40,663 nucleotides of DNA from Deltaproteobacteria bacterium (GTDB lineage Bacteria > Desulfobacterota_B > Binatia > UBA9968), in assembly GCA_016193385.1 (NCBI GenBank), contig JACPSF010000082.1, positions 1-40,663 of the forward strand, read 5' to 3'. A program made the position numbers and the translations under genes. Below the pieces are notes generated by a model. The model was not told where the DNA came from and did not search any database. It was given only the letters and a program-made list of their open reading frames with translations. Of this stretch, positions 6,891 through 16,330 are shown in pieces (the first letter of the stretch is position 1; every line of letters begins with the position of its first letter).

Positions 6891-7721
6891 ATGGCTCGAC
6901 AGGCGCTGGTCATCGGTATTCTCTTTCTTTGCGTGGCAACCCAGTCACTCCAGGCTCAGGTCAGAGGCTTGATCGTGGGCCCGGGTGCTGAGCGTTATCC
7001 GATCGCGGTCTCGCCGCTAAAAGACCTGGGAACCGGCCCCGACGGGAAACGGTTTTCCGAAGGGATTGCGGACGCGATCGCGCGTGACCTGACCCTTTCG
7101 GGATGGTTTCGAGTGCTGGATCGGTCCGCCTACATCGAGGACCCTCAGCGCACCGGGATCACCCTGGGAACCTTTGATTTGCGGGACTGGTCGATCATCG
7201 GAGCCGAAGCTTTGATCAAAGGCGGGTTCACGCTTCAAGGGGAAGATCTCCAGGTGGAACTGCGGCTCTTTGATGTCTATCAAGCGAAAGAGGTCGTAGG
7301 AAAAAGATACACGGGCAAGGCGAAGGATTTCCGCCGCATCGCCCATAAATTTGCCGATGAGATCATCTTTCAATTCACCGGCGTGCGAGGAATTTTCGAC
7401 ACCAGGATTGCCTATGTCTCTAACGCCGGTGGCCGCTTTAAAGAGATTTACGTCGCCCATCTCGATGGCAGCGATAAAATCCAAGTGACGAACAACCGGA
7501 CGATCAATTTGTCCCCCTCCTGGACTCCGGATGGGCGGTCCATCCTCTATACGTCCTATAAAGATGGCAACCCCAGCCTGTACCTCTTTGATCTTTTCGC
7601 AGGTAAAGACGCGAAGTTCTTGTCCCGCGGCGGATTGAGCCTGGGAGGCAAGTGGTCTCGGGATGGACGCTTTGCAGCGGTCTCCTTGGAAAAGGACGGG
7701 AACACGGATATCTATCTGTAG
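6891..7721 (+). pseudogene. tolB: tolB, N-terminal part (gene interrupted)
   Basis: TolB is a periplasmic beta-propeller protein that binds Pal and TolA. This frame gives 276 residues: a signal peptide (residues 1-22, ending SLQAQ), the N-terminal TolB domain (about 25-155) and the first propeller blades, including IAYVSNAGG, SPSWTPDGRSILYTSYKDG and GKWSRDGRFAAVSLEKDGNTDIYL. It then meets TAG at 7719-7721. The remaining blades resume in another frame near 7724. The expected linker between DIYL and the next blade (the usual 'D-x-x-G-x-x-x-R-R-L-T' strand) is absent, so about 10-13 codons were lost together with a frame change. It starts 4 bases after tolA. Either a real mutation or an assembly error. 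Confidence 0.85.
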
Positions 7722-8164
7722 GCGCAAGCATAGCCGTGTCTCCTACCTGGTCGCCGGACGGAAACCAGTTGGCTTTTGTTTCCAACCGGAGCGGGAGCCC
7801 GCAGATCTATGTTCTAGAACTCGCCAGCGGGAAAACACGCCGTCTGACCTTCTCCGGGAGCTACAACACCTCCCCAGACTGGTCTCCCAGGGGAGACCGC
7901 ATCGCCTATACCGGGAGAGCCGCAGGGCGTTTTAATATCTTTGCCATCGACGCTCAGGGCGGTGATCCGCAGATGCTCACCTCGAACGGCGGGGATAACG
8001 AAGACGCGTCATGGTCTCCCGACGGGAGATTTATCCTGTTCACTTCTAACCGGAGGGGGCGTTATCAGCTTTATATCATGCAGGCGAATGGAGAAAACCA
8101 ACAAAGATTGACAGCCTCGGGGGGAGATGATACAAGCCCTTCATGGTCACCGCGAACGGAGTGA
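7718..8164 (+). pseudogene. tolB: tolB, C-terminal part (gene interrupted)
   Basis: Continuation of the TolB beta-propeller in the frame shifted relative to 6891-7721. From about 7727 it encodes SIAVSPTWSPDGNQLAFVSN and three further blades with repeated 'SWSPDGRFILFTSNRRG' type motifs, ending in DTSPSWSPRTE, which is a normal TolB C-terminus. The two parts together give about 420 residues, close to the family's length. There is no start codon with an SD sequence at the head of this piece; an in-frame ATG at 7652 lies inside the preceding frame. The fragment is probably not made alone as a functional protein. Confidence 0.85.
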
Positions 8165-8214
8165 TTGCAGGTCGGAGCCAGAAGGGTGATTGAGCGATCA
8201 AGGAGGAGGGGAAC

Positions 8215-8811
8215 ATGATGGGTCGACCGCGTAGCGCGATACATGGGTTGATGCTATTGAGCTTTCTCGTTTTCACTGGTTGTCCGCCGCCCACTACGAC
8301 GAAGCCTGAAACCGCATCCTCTTCCGCCTCCCAGGCCCGCGCAGGCCAGGGGTCCGTGAAAGAGCAGTCGGCGGCTCGGGGGGCCCCTCAAGGGCAACAG
8401 GCCGGGGCGCCTTCAAGCCTCGAGGCGCTACGCCGGGGCGAAGGCGCGACGACTGCCGCTTCCAGTCCGTTGAAGGAGATATATTTTGACTACGATCGTT
8501 ACGATCTCCGGGCGGATGCGAGAGCGACTCTCAAGGGCAATGCCGGCTGGCTCAAGGGTAACCCGTCGGTGCGCATCGAGATCGAGGGTCATTGCGACGA
8601 GCGGGGGACCAACGAGTATAACCTCGCTCTTGGTGCCAAGCGAGCCCAGGCGGCGAAGGACTATCTGGTCAGTTTGGGGATTGTGGCAAACCGGCTGTCG
8701 ACGATCAGCTACGGCGAGGAGGTGCCCGTGTGCAAGGAACAAAATGAGGAGTGCTGGCGGAAGAACCGCCGGGATCGTTTCGTCATTGTCCCCACGCGGC
8801 CAGCCTCTTAA
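8215..8811 (+). CDS. pal: Peptidoglycan-associated lipoprotein Pal
   Basis: A 198-residue outer-membrane lipoprotein. A lipoprotein signal ends in LVFTGC with the acylated Cys at residue 23. Residues 24-85 form a Ser/Ala/Gln-rich linker. The OmpA-like peptidoglycan-binding domain covers about 88-195, starting EIYFDYDRYDLRADAR, with the diaminopimelate-binding motif GHCDERGTNEYNLALGAKRA at about 125-144. A strong AAGGAGGAG site stands before ATG-ATG (8215 or 8218 are both possible). It lies 50 bp after the broken tolB. Two Cys in VCKEQNEECW near the C-terminus are typical of deltaproteobacteria-like Pal. Confidence 0.95.
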   Translation: MMGRPRSAIHGLMLLSFLVFTGCPPPTTTKPETASSSASQARAGQGSVKEQSAARGAPQGQQAGAPSSLEALRRGEGATTAASSPLKEIYFDYDRYDLRADARATLKGNAGWLKGNPSVRIEIEGHCDERGTNEYNLALGAKRAQAAKDYLVSLGIVANRLSTISYGEEVPVCKEQNEECWRKNRRDRFVIVPTRPAS

Positions 8812-8847
8812 CCAGGGAAAGCAAATTTCTCCACTCTCACGCGTCGC

Positions 8848-9720
8848 ATGATGCGGACTCTAGCACCGCTTCTCCTGTTCGGGGGAGTGGTCTTTTCGGC
8901 CTGCGCCATCCCGCAGCAGATAGATCTGATTGAAAGGGAGCAGAGGCGCATGCGGATCGACCAAGCGAACCTCCAGAAGGAGGATGGCGCTTTGCGCAGC
9001 GATCTTGGTGGCGCAAGGGAGAGCCTGGCCGACACGCGTGCCAATCTCCAGCAGGCCCAGGGAGAAATCGGCGTGTTAAAAGAGAAAGTAGAGGAGGTCC
9101 GGCTTCAGCTCGACCGCCAGCTCGGCGACTCAACCCGGGCAGGGGATCGGCGCATCAAAGAGCTGGAAACCCGATTGGCCAGGATCGAAAGCGACCTTAA
9201 ACTGCAGGAGACCCTCTTGAAGGCACGGGAGGATGAGCTGCGCTTGCTGCGGGAGACTGTGCTAGCTGGGCAGAAGGCGCAGCCGGCTCCTCCTCCGCCC
9301 CCGACCGTCGCCGGGCCGCCCAAGGAAGCACCTTCGACGGAGGGGTTGGCAAAGAAAGAATATGAAGAGGCCTTGGGGTTGATGGAGCGCAAGGACTACC
9401 GGGGTGCCATTGCGCGCTTTAAAGAATTCGTGAAAAAGCATCCCCGGAGCGAATACGCGGACAACGCCCAATACTGGATCGGTGAAGGCCACTATGCCCT
9501 TAGGGAATTCGATCAGGCGATCCTGGAATTCGACGCGGTCAGACGGAATTACCCCACAGGAGACAAGCTGCCGGCGGCGCTCCTGAAGTTGGGGTTCGCC
9601 TTTGCTGAGCTGGGGGACAAGGTAGATGCGCGCCTGATCCTCCAGGAACTGATCGACCGATATCCGCAGTCCGAAGAAGCGCAAAAGGCAAAGCAGAAGC
9701 TTAAGACTCTGGAGTCATGA
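8848..9720 (+). CDS. cpoB: Tol-Pal associated TPR protein CpoB (YbgF)
   Basis: A 290-residue envelope protein that in E. coli coordinates peptidoglycan synthesis with Tol-driven constriction. It starts with a lipoprotein-like signal (VVFSAC, Cys19), unlike the E. coli protein, which has an ordinary signal peptide. Residues 25-140 are a long Glu/Arg/Leu coiled coil, 145-160 a proline run, and 168-290 a set of three TPR units (KEYEEALGLMERKDYRGAIA, YWIGEGHYALREFDQAILEF, LLKLGFAFAELGDKVDARLI). ATG at 8848 or 8851; SD is weak. Last gene of the tol-pal cluster. Confidence 0.9.
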   Translation: MMRTLAPLLLFGGVVFSACAIPQQIDLIEREQRRMRIDQANLQKEDGALRSDLGGARESLADTRANLQQAQGEIGVLKEKVEEVRLQLDRQLGDSTRAGDRRIKELETRLARIESDLKLQETLLKAREDELRLLRETVLAGQKAQPAPPPPPTVAGPPKEAPSTEGLAKKEYEEALGLMERKDYRGAIARFKEFVKKHPRSEYADNAQYWIGEGHYALREFDQAILEFDAVRRNYPTGDKLPAALLKLGFAFAELGDKVDARLILQELIDRYPQSEEAQKAKQKLKTLES

Positions 9721-9843
9721 TCCGGCCCTGAGCTTGGACCTGACTCTCCCGAGCTTTTAGACCAGCGTTCTCCAAGCTCTCATTTCGATCCACCCACGGA
9801 GAGAGGGCAAAGCTGAGGCCGGAAGTCTGCTCCGCGCGGGGTC

Positions 9844-10800
9844 ATGCAAATTTTTCGTCATATCGAGCATCGAAGCCTCTCGATCTCCAACCCCGTTTTG
9901 ACCTTGGGGAACTTCGACGGCATTCACTTGGGGCATCAAGCCCTCTTGCGGCGTGTCGTTCAACAGGCCAAAGCCGAAGGCGGCCAGTCGTTGGTCCTCA
10001 CGTTCGAGCCCCATCCGCTCAAAATTCTGGCTCCGGAGCGTGCGCCGCGTCTGATCTTGACGCATAAAGATAAGCTACGCCTGCTCCAGACCTTTGGCGT
10101 GGACGTGGCGATCGTTCAAACCTTCGATCCGACATTTGCCAATGTGGAGGCCGAGGAGTTTGTGCGGCGATACCTAGTCGACGCGCTCAAAGTTCACAAG
10201 CTCTGGGTGGGCAGGGACCTGCGCTTCGGCAAGGGAAGAAAGGGGCGAGTGGAGGATCTGATCCGCTGGAGCACGGAGGCAGGCTTTGAAGTAGGGATCG
10301 TCGACCCTATTGAGTTGGGTGGCGTGCGCGTCAGCAGCAGTCGGGTCAGAACTCTGATCGAGCGCGGGCAAGTGGACGAGGCGCGCCGGTTTTTGGGCCG
10401 GTGCCATTTCGTCTCTGGGCGGGTCGTGTTGGGTCAACGGAGGGGTAGGCAACTCGGATTTCCAACGGCCAATATTTTGCCTCGGACAGAGGTGGTGCCG
10501 CCGGCCGGGATCTATGCCACCTTCTTGCAAGTGAGAGAGCGCCAGTGGCCGAGCGCCACGAGTATCGGGGTGAATCCGACCTTTGGCGATGGCCCGCTGA
10601 CGATCGAAAGTTACATCTTCGATTTCCAGGGAGATCTCTACGGACAGGCGGTGCGTCTCTATTTCGTCAAAAGGATCCGAGAGGAAAAAAAGTTCGCCTC
10701 CCCCGAGCTTTTGATCGAGCAGATGAGAATAGACGTCTCGACCGCGCAAAGCATCCTGCGCGAGGTCGATCCCGCCGAGAGCCTGCGAGAAGCGAAGTAG
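9844..10800 (+). CDS. ribF: Bifunctional riboflavin kinase / FAD synthetase
   Basis: A 318-residue cytoplasmic enzyme that makes FMN from riboflavin and FAD from FMN. The N-terminal FAD synthetase (nucleotidyltransferase) domain shows TLGNFDGIHLGHQAL at 20-34, VGRDLRFGKGRKG at 122-134 and SSSRVR at 164-169. The C-terminal flavokinase domain (about 185-310) shows GRVVLGQRRGRQLGFPTANI at 192-211 and SIGVNPTFG at 240-248. A 123-bp gap separates it from cpoB with nothing notable inside. It is followed after 9 bp by the pseudouridine synthase gene, so the two are probably co-transcribed. Confidence 0.95.
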   Translation: MQIFRHIEHRSLSISNPVLTLGNFDGIHLGHQALLRRVVQQAKAEGGQSLVLTFEPHPLKILAPERAPRLILTHKDKLRLLQTFGVDVAIVQTFDPTFANVEAEEFVRRYLVDALKVHKLWVGRDLRFGKGRKGRVEDLIRWSTEAGFEVGIVDPIELGGVRVSSSRVRTLIERGQVDEARRFLGRCHFVSGRVVLGQRRGRQLGFPTANILPRTEVVPPAGIYATFLQVRERQWPSATSIGVNPTFGDGPLTIESYIFDFQGDLYGQAVRLYFVKRIREEKKFASPELLIEQMRIDVSTAQSILREVDPAESLREAK

Positions 10801-10809
10801 CTCTGCTTC

Positions 10810-11865
10810 ATGTCGATGCTCGTCATGGTCGTCGAATCCGAACATCAGGGTATGCGGCTGGATCTTTTTTTAGCGCAGCAGCTTGTGATCCTCTATCCCC
10901 AGGATGGGTGGAGCCGAGCAGCGGTTCAAAAGATGATCGCTGGGGGACGCATTACCCTGAACCGTCGAACGACCAAGCCGTCGGCCCGTCTGAGAGCCCG
11001 TGATCGGATCGAAGTTCACTCGGCCCCGGCGCGAAAAACTGCACTCACGGCGGAGGCGGTCCCGCTCGAAATACTTTACGAAGATGAAGATTGTATGGTG
11101 ATCAATAAGGCCCCGGGCACGGCAGTCCATCCCGGCGCGGGAAGGTCGAGTGGAACGCTGGTCAATGCGTTGCTCCACCACTGTCCGAATCTTGCAGGGG
11201 TGGGTGGAGAAGGGCGCCCAGGGATCGTCCATCGCCTGGATAAGGATACCTCAGGGGTGATGGTGATCGCCAAAAGTGCGCTCGCGTATCAGCGTCTCAC
11301 CCTGCAGTTCAAGGAGCGCAGCGTAGTCAAGGAGTATCTGGCTTTGGTGTGGGGGAAAATGGTTGGTTCCAGGGGTGTGATTGACCGTCCGATCGGTCGG
11401 CACCGCACAGACCGGAAGAGGATGTCGAGCCTTCGCTACGCCGCGCGGCCGCGAGAGGCCATCACGGAATGGCAGGTGGCCCATGCCTTTCGGGTAGGCC
11501 CCGAGGGGAGATCCCGGTCTTGGGTGTCGCTGCTTCGCCTGAGACCGCACACGGGGCGCACGCATCAGATCCGCGTCCATCTGGCAGAGCGGGGAAACCC
11601 GGTGGTGGGAGACCGGGTCTATGGGTGGAAGCGGCAGGCCCTTTCCCAGAGTCGCCTCGAGGTGCCGCCATTACTCGACTTTCCGCGCCAGGCGCTCCAT
11701 GCGGAAAGGCTCGTGTTCGACCATCCTCGCACGGGGGAGCGGTTGGAGTTTCGCGCGCCCCTGTCGGAGGACATGAGAAAACTCTTGCAGTATTTAGCCG
11801 ACTGGCAAGGTCGAGGAGGCATGAAAAACGAAAGGGGGGTTGACAAGCAGGTCGGTTTTCCTTAA
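10810..11865 (+). CDS. rluD: RluA/RluD-family rRNA pseudouridine synthase
   Basis: A 351-residue enzyme that isomerises uridines, most likely in 23S rRNA helix 69. An S4 RNA-binding domain occupies about residues 12-70 (GMRLDLFLAQQL...RAAVQKMIAGGRITLN). The catalytic motif HRLDKDTSG is at 141-149 with the nucleophile Asp144. Further family motifs are INKAPGTAVHPG, LRPHTGRTHQIRVHLA and GNPVVGDRVYG. ATG choices at 10810, 10816 and 10825 are all weakly supported by SD. The last 15 codons overlap the promoter-like sequence at 11840-11868, so the tail may be poorly constrained. Family assignment is sure; RluD rather than RluC or RluA is inferred from HTGRTHQIR context and length. Confidence 0.9.
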   Translation: MSMLVMVVESEHQGMRLDLFLAQQLVILYPQDGWSRAAVQKMIAGGRITLNRRTTKPSARLRARDRIEVHSAPARKTALTAEAVPLEILYEDEDCMVINKAPGTAVHPGAGRSSGTLVNALLHHCPNLAGVGGEGRPGIVHRLDKDTSGVMVIAKSALAYQRLTLQFKERSVVKEYLALVWGKMVGSRGVIDRPIGRHRTDRKRMSSLRYAARPREAITEWQVAHAFRVGPEGRSRSWVSLLRLRPHTGRTHQIRVHLAERGNPVVGDRVYGWKRQALSQSRLEVPPLLDFPRQALHAERLVFDHPRTGERLEFRAPLSEDMRKLLQYLADWQGRGGMKNERGVDKQVGFP

Positions 11866-11868
11866 CAT
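11840..11868 (+). promoter_or_regulatory. Putative promoter giving rho a ~250-nt leader
   Basis: TTGACA at 11840-11845, 17 bp, then TAACAT at 11863-11868, overlapping the end of the pseudouridine synthase gene. It would produce a leader of about 250 nt before rho. Long leaders used for autogenous termination control are known for rho in other bacteria; here this is inference. Confidence 0.45.
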
Positions 11869-12086
11869 TAAGTTTGTTCAGCAACCAATTCAGCGACAAT
11901 CTTTGGAACCAACCCCACACTAAGGTTATCATTCACTGAAATCCGACCTACACGTTTGATTTGGACTTCGAGTAAGAGATTCGCCTTCGTGTCAAAGAAC
12001 TTGTCGTATTGAAAAGACGTGTCGGTGCGCGGTTCGGCTAAGCGGAGCGGTGGGGTGGTTGCTTGTCTAGCGGATTTGTTTCCCAT
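11868..12086 (-). CDS. Small hypothetical protein opposite the rho leader
   Basis: A 72-residue frame on the minus strand that fills the gap between the pseudouridine synthase gene and rho. The composition looks protein-like: YDKFFDTKANLLLEVQIKR and VGRISVNDNLSVGLVPKIV alternate polar and hydrophobic residues as a beta-rich fold would. The local base composition is more A+T-rich than the flanking genes, and the preceding sequence contains AGAGAGAA as a possible SD. I do not recognise a family. The alternative is that the stretch is only the untranslated leader of rho. Confidence 0.4.
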   Translation of the reverse strand: MGNKSARQATTPPLRLAEPRTDTSFQYDKFFDTKANLLLEVQIKRVGRISVNDNLSVGLVPKIVAELVAEQT

Positions 12087-12125
12087 CGGTAATTCTCTCT
12101 GAGGGAGGAAAGGAGGGGCATCATT

Positions 12126-13460
12126 ATGGCGCGCGGGAGACCACGGGCCGAGATTGAGCCGGTAGTCGAGGAGGGTAGTCTCAACCTCAACGAGATGGAT
12201 CTGAAGAATGGTCTGAACCTTAAGTCCTTAAAGGAGAAAAAGATCGGTGAGCTGGCGGTGATCGGAAGAACTTTCAACATCGAAGGCGCCGCCAACATGC
12301 GCAAGCAGGAGCTGATCTTCGCCATCTTACAAGCGCAGACCGAGCAGAACGGATATATCCTTGGCGAGGGGGTGTTGGAGACCCTCCCGGACGGCTTCGG
12401 TTTTCTCCGGGCCCCCGACTACAATTACCTTCCGGGTCCGGACGATATTTACGTTTCTCCCAGCCAGATCCGCCGCTTCAATCTTCGCACCGGCGATATC
12501 GTCTCGGGGCAGATTCGCCCGCCCAAGGAAGGGGAGCGGTACTTTGCCCTGCTTAAGGTGGAGGCCATCAACTACGAGGATCCGGAGCGGGCTCGGGACA
12601 AGATTCTCTGCGACAACCTGACGCCGCTCTATCCCAACGAGCGCTTCCGCCTGGAATACCAGCCCGACGAATATACGACGCGCATCGTCGACCTGCTGAC
12701 CCCGATCGGTAAGGGGCAGAGGGGGCTGATCGTGGCCGCGCCCAGGACGGGCAAGACTATGATGTTGCAGAACGTTGCCAAGGCCATCGCCAACAATCAC
12801 AAGGAGGTCTTGTTGATCGTCCTTTTGATCGATGAACGGCCCGAAGAGGTGACCGATATGCAGCGATCCGTAGAAGGGGAGGTGGTGAGCTCTACTTTCG
12901 ACGAGCCGGCAACGCGCCACGTCCAGGTCGCGGAGATGGTAATCGAGAAGGCCAAGCGGCTGGTGGAGCACGGAAAAGACGTGGTGATCTTGCTCGACAG
13001 CATCACTCGGCTGGCCCGGGCCTACAACACCGTTGTCCCTCCGAGCGGCAAGATCCTTTCCGGTGGCGTGGACTCCAACGCGCTGCACAAGCCGAAGAAG
13101 TTCTTCGGGGCCGCCCGTAATATCGAGGATGGGGGGAGCCTGACCATTATCGCGACCGCGCTCATCGATACCGGTAGCCGCATGGACGAGGTGATCTTTG
13201 AGGAGTTCAAGGGGACGGGGAACATGGAAATTCACCTTGACCGGCGTCTTATGGATAAGCGGGTTTTCCCGGCCATCGACATCAATAAATCGGGGACGAG
13301 AAAAGAGGAGCTTCTGCTCCTCAAGGAAGATTTGAATCGGATCTGGATCTTGCGCAAGGTGCTGTCGCAGCTGAGCGTGGTGGAGGCGATGGAATTCTTA
13401 TTGGACAAGATGCATGGGACCAAGAATAATAAAGAGTTTCTCGATTCCATGAACCAGTAG
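12126..13460 (+). CDS. rho: Transcription termination factor Rho
   Basis: A 444-residue hexameric RNA helicase. The N-terminal Rho domain (about 30-75, [20 protein letters not shown]) is followed by the cold-shock-like RNA-binding domain (about 80-155, [20 protein letters not shown]) and the RecA-type ATPase domain. Walker A is APRTGKT at 205-211, and the [10 protein letters not shown] motif is near 236-245. The secondary RNA-binding loops are in [19 protein letters not shown] and [25 protein letters not shown]-rich sequence precedes ATG at 12126. Length is normal and no inserted domain is seen. Confidence 0.98.
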   Translation: MARGRPRAEIEPVVEEGSLNLNEMDLKNGLNLKSLKEKKIGELAVIGRTFNIEGAANMRKQELIFAILQAQTEQNGYILGEGVLETLPDGFGFLRAPDYNYLPGPDDIYVSPSQIRRFNLRTGDIVSGQIRPPKEGERYFALLKVEAINYEDPERARDKILCDNLTPLYPNERFRLEYQPDEYTTRIVDLLTPIGKGQRGLIVAAPRTGKTMMLQNVAKAIANNHKEVLLIVLLIDERPEEVTDMQRSVEGEVVSSTFDEPATRHVQVAEMVIEKAKRLVEHGKDVVILLDSITRLARAYNTVVPPSGKILSGGVDSNALHKPKKFFGAARNIEDGGSLTIIATALIDTGSRMDEVIFEEFKGTGNMEIHLDRRLMDKRVFPAIDINKSGTRKEELLLLKEDLNRIWILRKVLSQLSVVEAMEFLLDKMHGTKNNKEFLDSMNQ

Positions 13461-13581
13461 CCCGCCCGCCCAGGCCCTTTGGCTGCCTTGCAACACCCGC
13501 TCTGATCCTCTTCGAGGTGCCCTTGACGGGAACGGGGGGGAAGCGATGAGAGGGGAGGACGCAACCTAAGGAGTTGAATTT

Positions 13582-14364
13582 ATGACCGACCTGTCGATGA
13601 AGCAGCTTTTGGAGGCGGGGGTCCATTTCGGCCACCAGACGAGCCGGTGGAACCCCAAGATGAAGCCCTTTATTTTTGGGGCTCGCAACGGCATTCACAT
13701 CATCGATTTGCAGCAGACGGTCACTATGTTCAAAGACGTCGCCACTTTTGTGCGGAATCTGGCGGCTTCGGGTGGACACGTGCTTTTTGTGGGGACGAAA
13801 AAGCAGGCGCAGGAGGCGATCAAGGAGGAGGCCGAGCGTTGCGGCATGTTCTACGTGCACAATCGCTGGCTGGGCGGTACCTTGACGAATTTTGCGACCA
13901 TCCGTCAGAGCATCGAGCGGCTGAGAAGAATTGAGGAAATGGAAAATGATCCCAAGATCGTGGAGGCCCTGACGAAGAAAGAAATGTTGGGACTTAGGCG
14001 GGAGAAGGAAAAGCTTGAGTATTCCCTGGGGGGAATCAAAGGCATGAAGAAACTTCCCGATGCGATTTTCGTGGTCGATCCCAAACAGGAAGATATTGCC
14101 GTTAAGGAGGCGCGAAAGCTGGTGATTCCCGTGGTCGCCGTGGTCGACACCAATTGCGACCCGGACCTCGTGGACTACAAGATTCCGGGCAACGATGACG
14201 CCATCCGCGCCATCCGCCTTTTTTGTGCGGCCATTGCGGAGGCCGTGCTCGAAGGCAAGGGACTCTACGAGCAGAGCATGGTGCAGGGGGAGGAGAAGCC
14301 CGGGGAGCCGTCTGGAGGAACTGAAGGCGCGAGGGCTGAGGACTCCGCGGCAGGAGGGGCATGA
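13582..14364 (+). CDS. rpsB: 30S ribosomal protein S2
   Basis: A 260-residue small-subunit protein. It starts with the family signature [20 protein letters not shown] (residues 6-25) and continues with [44 protein letters not shown] and the conserved [20 protein letters not shown] near 190-209. AAGGAG sits before the ATG. The C-terminal 20 residues are a variable Gly/Glu/Ala tail. It heads the widespread rpsB-tsf-pyrH-frr cluster, and its stop (TGA) overlaps an in-frame ATG of tsf. Confidence 0.97.
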   Translation: MTDLSMKQLLEAGVHFGHQTSRWNPKMKPFIFGARNGIHIIDLQQTVTMFKDVATFVRNLAASGGHVLFVGTKKQAQEAIKEEAERCGMFYVHNRWLGGTLTNFATIRQSIERLRRIEEMENDPKIVEALTKKEMLGLRREKEKLEYSLGGIKGMKKLPDAIFVVDPKQEDIAVKEARKLVIPVVAVVDTNCDPDLVDYKIPGNDDAIRAIRLFCAAIAEAVLEGKGLYEQSMVQGEEKPGEPSGGTEGARAEDSAAGGA

Positions 14365-14369
14365 TCCCA

Positions 14370-14978
14370 ATGGAAATCAGCGCATCTTCGGTTAGAGAGC
14401 TCAGAGAGAAGACGGGCGCCGGGATCATGGATTGCAAGAAGGCCCTGGCGGAATCGAGTGGAGATGTGGAGCGGGCGATCGATTATCTGCGGCGCAAGGG
14501 ACTCGCCACGGCGGCCAAGAAAATGGGGCGGGTGACGGCTGAAGGGCTCGTGGGGGCCTACATCCACGCCGGAGGAAAAATCGGCGTTCTAGTGGAGATC
14601 AACTGTGAGACCGATTTCGTGGCGCGCACCGAACAATTTCAAGCCTTGGTGAAGGACCTGGCGATGCAGATCGCCGCCGCCAATCCCCGCTACATCCGGC
14701 CGGAGGATGTCCCGCCCGAGGAAATGGATCGGGAGAGGGAGATCTATCGGCAGCAAGCCATCGACTCGGGGAAGCCCGAAAAAGTCGTGGACAAGATCGT
14801 CGCTGGCAAAATCGAGCGATTTTACTCCGAGGTCTGTCTGTTGGAGCAGGCCTTCATCAAGGATCCTGACCGCAAGGTGGGTGATCTGGTACAGGACGCG
14901 ATCGCCCACCTCGGGGAAAACATTCAAGTGCGTCGCTTTGAGCGCTACCATCTGGGCGAAGGGATCGAGAGATCGTAA
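14370..14978 (+). CDS. tsf: Elongation factor Ts
   Basis: A 202-residue guanine-nucleotide exchange factor for EF-Tu. The N-terminal UBA-like part reads [20 protein letters not shown], and the core shows the conserved [21 protein letters not shown] motif (here [20 protein letters not shown]). It is shorter than the E. coli protein (about 280) because it has a single, shorter dimerisation region, as in many other phyla. ATG at 14361 overlaps rpsB but lies only 2 bases from the AGGAGGG at 14352-14358; 14370 gives the normal N-terminus and a usable spacing, so it is preferred. Confidence 0.95.
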   Translation: MEISASSVRELREKTGAGIMDCKKALAESSGDVERAIDYLRRKGLATAAKKMGRVTAEGLVGAYIHAGGKIGVLVEINCETDFVARTEQFQALVKDLAMQIAAANPRYIRPEDVPPEEMDREREIYRQQAIDSGKPEKVVDKIVAGKIERFYSEVCLLEQAFIKDPDRKVGDLVQDAIAHLGENIQVRRFERYHLGEGIERS

Positions 14979-15008
14979 TCGGTTCCAGCGCCGCGGGCGA
15001 AGCCGGAC

Positions 15009-15740
15009 ATGCCGAGCGCAAGTCTAAAATATAAGCGGGTCATCTTGAAAGTGACCGGCGAGGTCTTGGCCGGGGCCCAAAGGTTCGGTATTGACGGCAA
15101 GATGGTGCAGGCCTTTGCCGAGGAGATTAAAGAGGTCAAGGAGATGGGCTGCGAGATCGCGCTGGTGATGGGAGGGGGCAATATCTTTCGCGGCGCGGAG
15201 GCGGGAGGGTGGGCAATGGAGCGGGCCGCCGCTGACACGATGGGGATGCTCGCGACGGTCATCAACAGCTTGGCCCTGCAGGATGCGTTGGAGAAGATCG
15301 GGGTCTCCACCCGGGTGATGTCTGCCATCGAGATGCGTCAAGTGGCGGAGCCTTACATCCGGCGTCGGGCCACCCGCCATCTCGAGAAGGGCAGGGTCGT
15401 GATCTTCGCGGGAGGCACCGGCAACCCGTATTTCACGACCGATACGACGGCCAGCCTGCGAGCGATGGAAATCGGCGCTGAAGTGATCCTCAAGGCGACC
15501 AAGGTGGATGGGGTTTACGATGCGGATCCTCTAAAGCATCAGGGAGCCAAGAGGTACGGGGAGCTGACCTATATCGAAGTTCTCAATAAGGAACTCAAGG
15601 TCATGGACTCAACGGCAATCTCGCTCTGTATGGACAATCATTTGCCCATCGTGGTCTTTAATATTATGGAGAAGGGCAACATCAAGCGCGTGGTCTGCGG
15701 CGAAGAAATCGGGACCCTCGTGAGCACGGGGAGAAAATGA
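15009..15740 (+). CDS. pyrH: UMP kinase
   Basis: A 243-residue hexameric amino-acid-kinase-fold enzyme that phosphorylates UMP to UDP. It shows [14 protein letters not shown] near residue 9 (the phosphate-binding K-x-S/T-G-E motif, with Thr in place of the usual Ser), [10 protein letters not shown] near 53, the UMP-site [14 protein letters not shown] [20 protein letters not shown] near 73, and [20 protein letters not shown] near 135-155. The nucleotide loop [10 protein letters not shown] follows. Its last codons overlap frr (ATGA at 15737-15740), so the two are translationally coupled. Confidence 0.97.
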   Translation: MPSASLKYKRVILKVTGEVLAGAQRFGIDGKMVQAFAEEIKEVKEMGCEIALVMGGGNIFRGAEAGGWAMERAAADTMGMLATVINSLALQDALEKIGVSTRVMSAIEMRQVAEPYIRRRATRHLEKGRVVIFAGGTGNPYFTTDTTASLRAMEIGAEVILKATKVDGVYDADPLKHQGAKRYGELTYIEVLNKELKVMDSTAISLCMDNHLPIVVFNIMEKGNIKRVVCGEEIGTLVSTGRK

Positions 15741-16294
15741 ACGAGACGTTTTATAATGATCTCCAAAAGGAGATGGAAAAATCAGTCGTAGCCTTCCGTA
15801 GGGATGTGGCGAAGCTTAGAACGGGGAGGGCGTCGACGGCGCTTCTGGAAGGCATCATGGTCGATTACTACGGCGCCTCCACCCCCCTCAATCGCTTGGC
15901 CAATCTATCGGCGCCCGAGCCCCGATTGCTGGTCGTCCAGCCTTACGATCGGAGCGCCGTCGGGAGCATCGAAAAGGCGATCCTGAAAAGCGATCTGGGA
16001 TTGACGCCGAACAACGATGGGAAGGTGATCCGGATTCCGATCCCGGAGTTGACCCAGGAGCGGCGTAAAGAACTCGTCAAACACGTCAAAAAGGTGGCGG
16101 AGGAATTCCGCGTCTCCGTGCGCAACCATCGGCGGATCGCCCTCGAGAGACTCAAGGAAATGGAGAAAAACAAGGAGATCACCGAGGACGATTTCAAGCA
16201 CTGCCAAGACCGAGTCCAAAAGATCACCGGCGATTTCATCGGGAGGATCGACAAGGCGCTGAAGGCCAAGGAAGACGAGATCATGGAGGTCTAA
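15737..16294 (+). CDS. frr: Ribosome recycling factor
   Basis: A 185-residue factor that, with EF-G, splits post-termination ribosomes. The L-shaped fold is recognisable from [20 protein letters not shown] near residues 13-32, the domain II hinge around [20 protein letters not shown], and the C-terminal three-helix part with [20 protein letters not shown] and [17 protein letters not shown]. Length is exactly that of the family. It is coupled to pyrH by ATGA. Confidence 0.97.
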   Translation: MNETFYNDLQKEMEKSVVAFRRDVAKLRTGRASTALLEGIMVDYYGASTPLNRLANLSAPEPRLLVVQPYDRSAVGSIEKAILKSDLGLTPNNDGKVIRIPIPELTQERRKELVKHVKKVAEEFRVSVRNHRRIALERLKEMEKNKEITEDDFKHCQDRVQKITGDFIGRIDKALKAKEDEIMEV

Positions 16295-16330
16295 GGCCCG
16301 CATTTCTCCTCCAACTCTTTTCAACCTAGG

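Noticed and set aside
7700..7730. Programmed frameshift in tolB
   Set aside because: No slippery heptamer or downstream structure is seen, and about ten codons are missing at the junction, which a ribosomal shift would not explain.
12327..14370. Long minus-strand frames opposite rho and rpsB
   Set aside because: Antisense shadows of well-identified genes, without SD or protein-like content.
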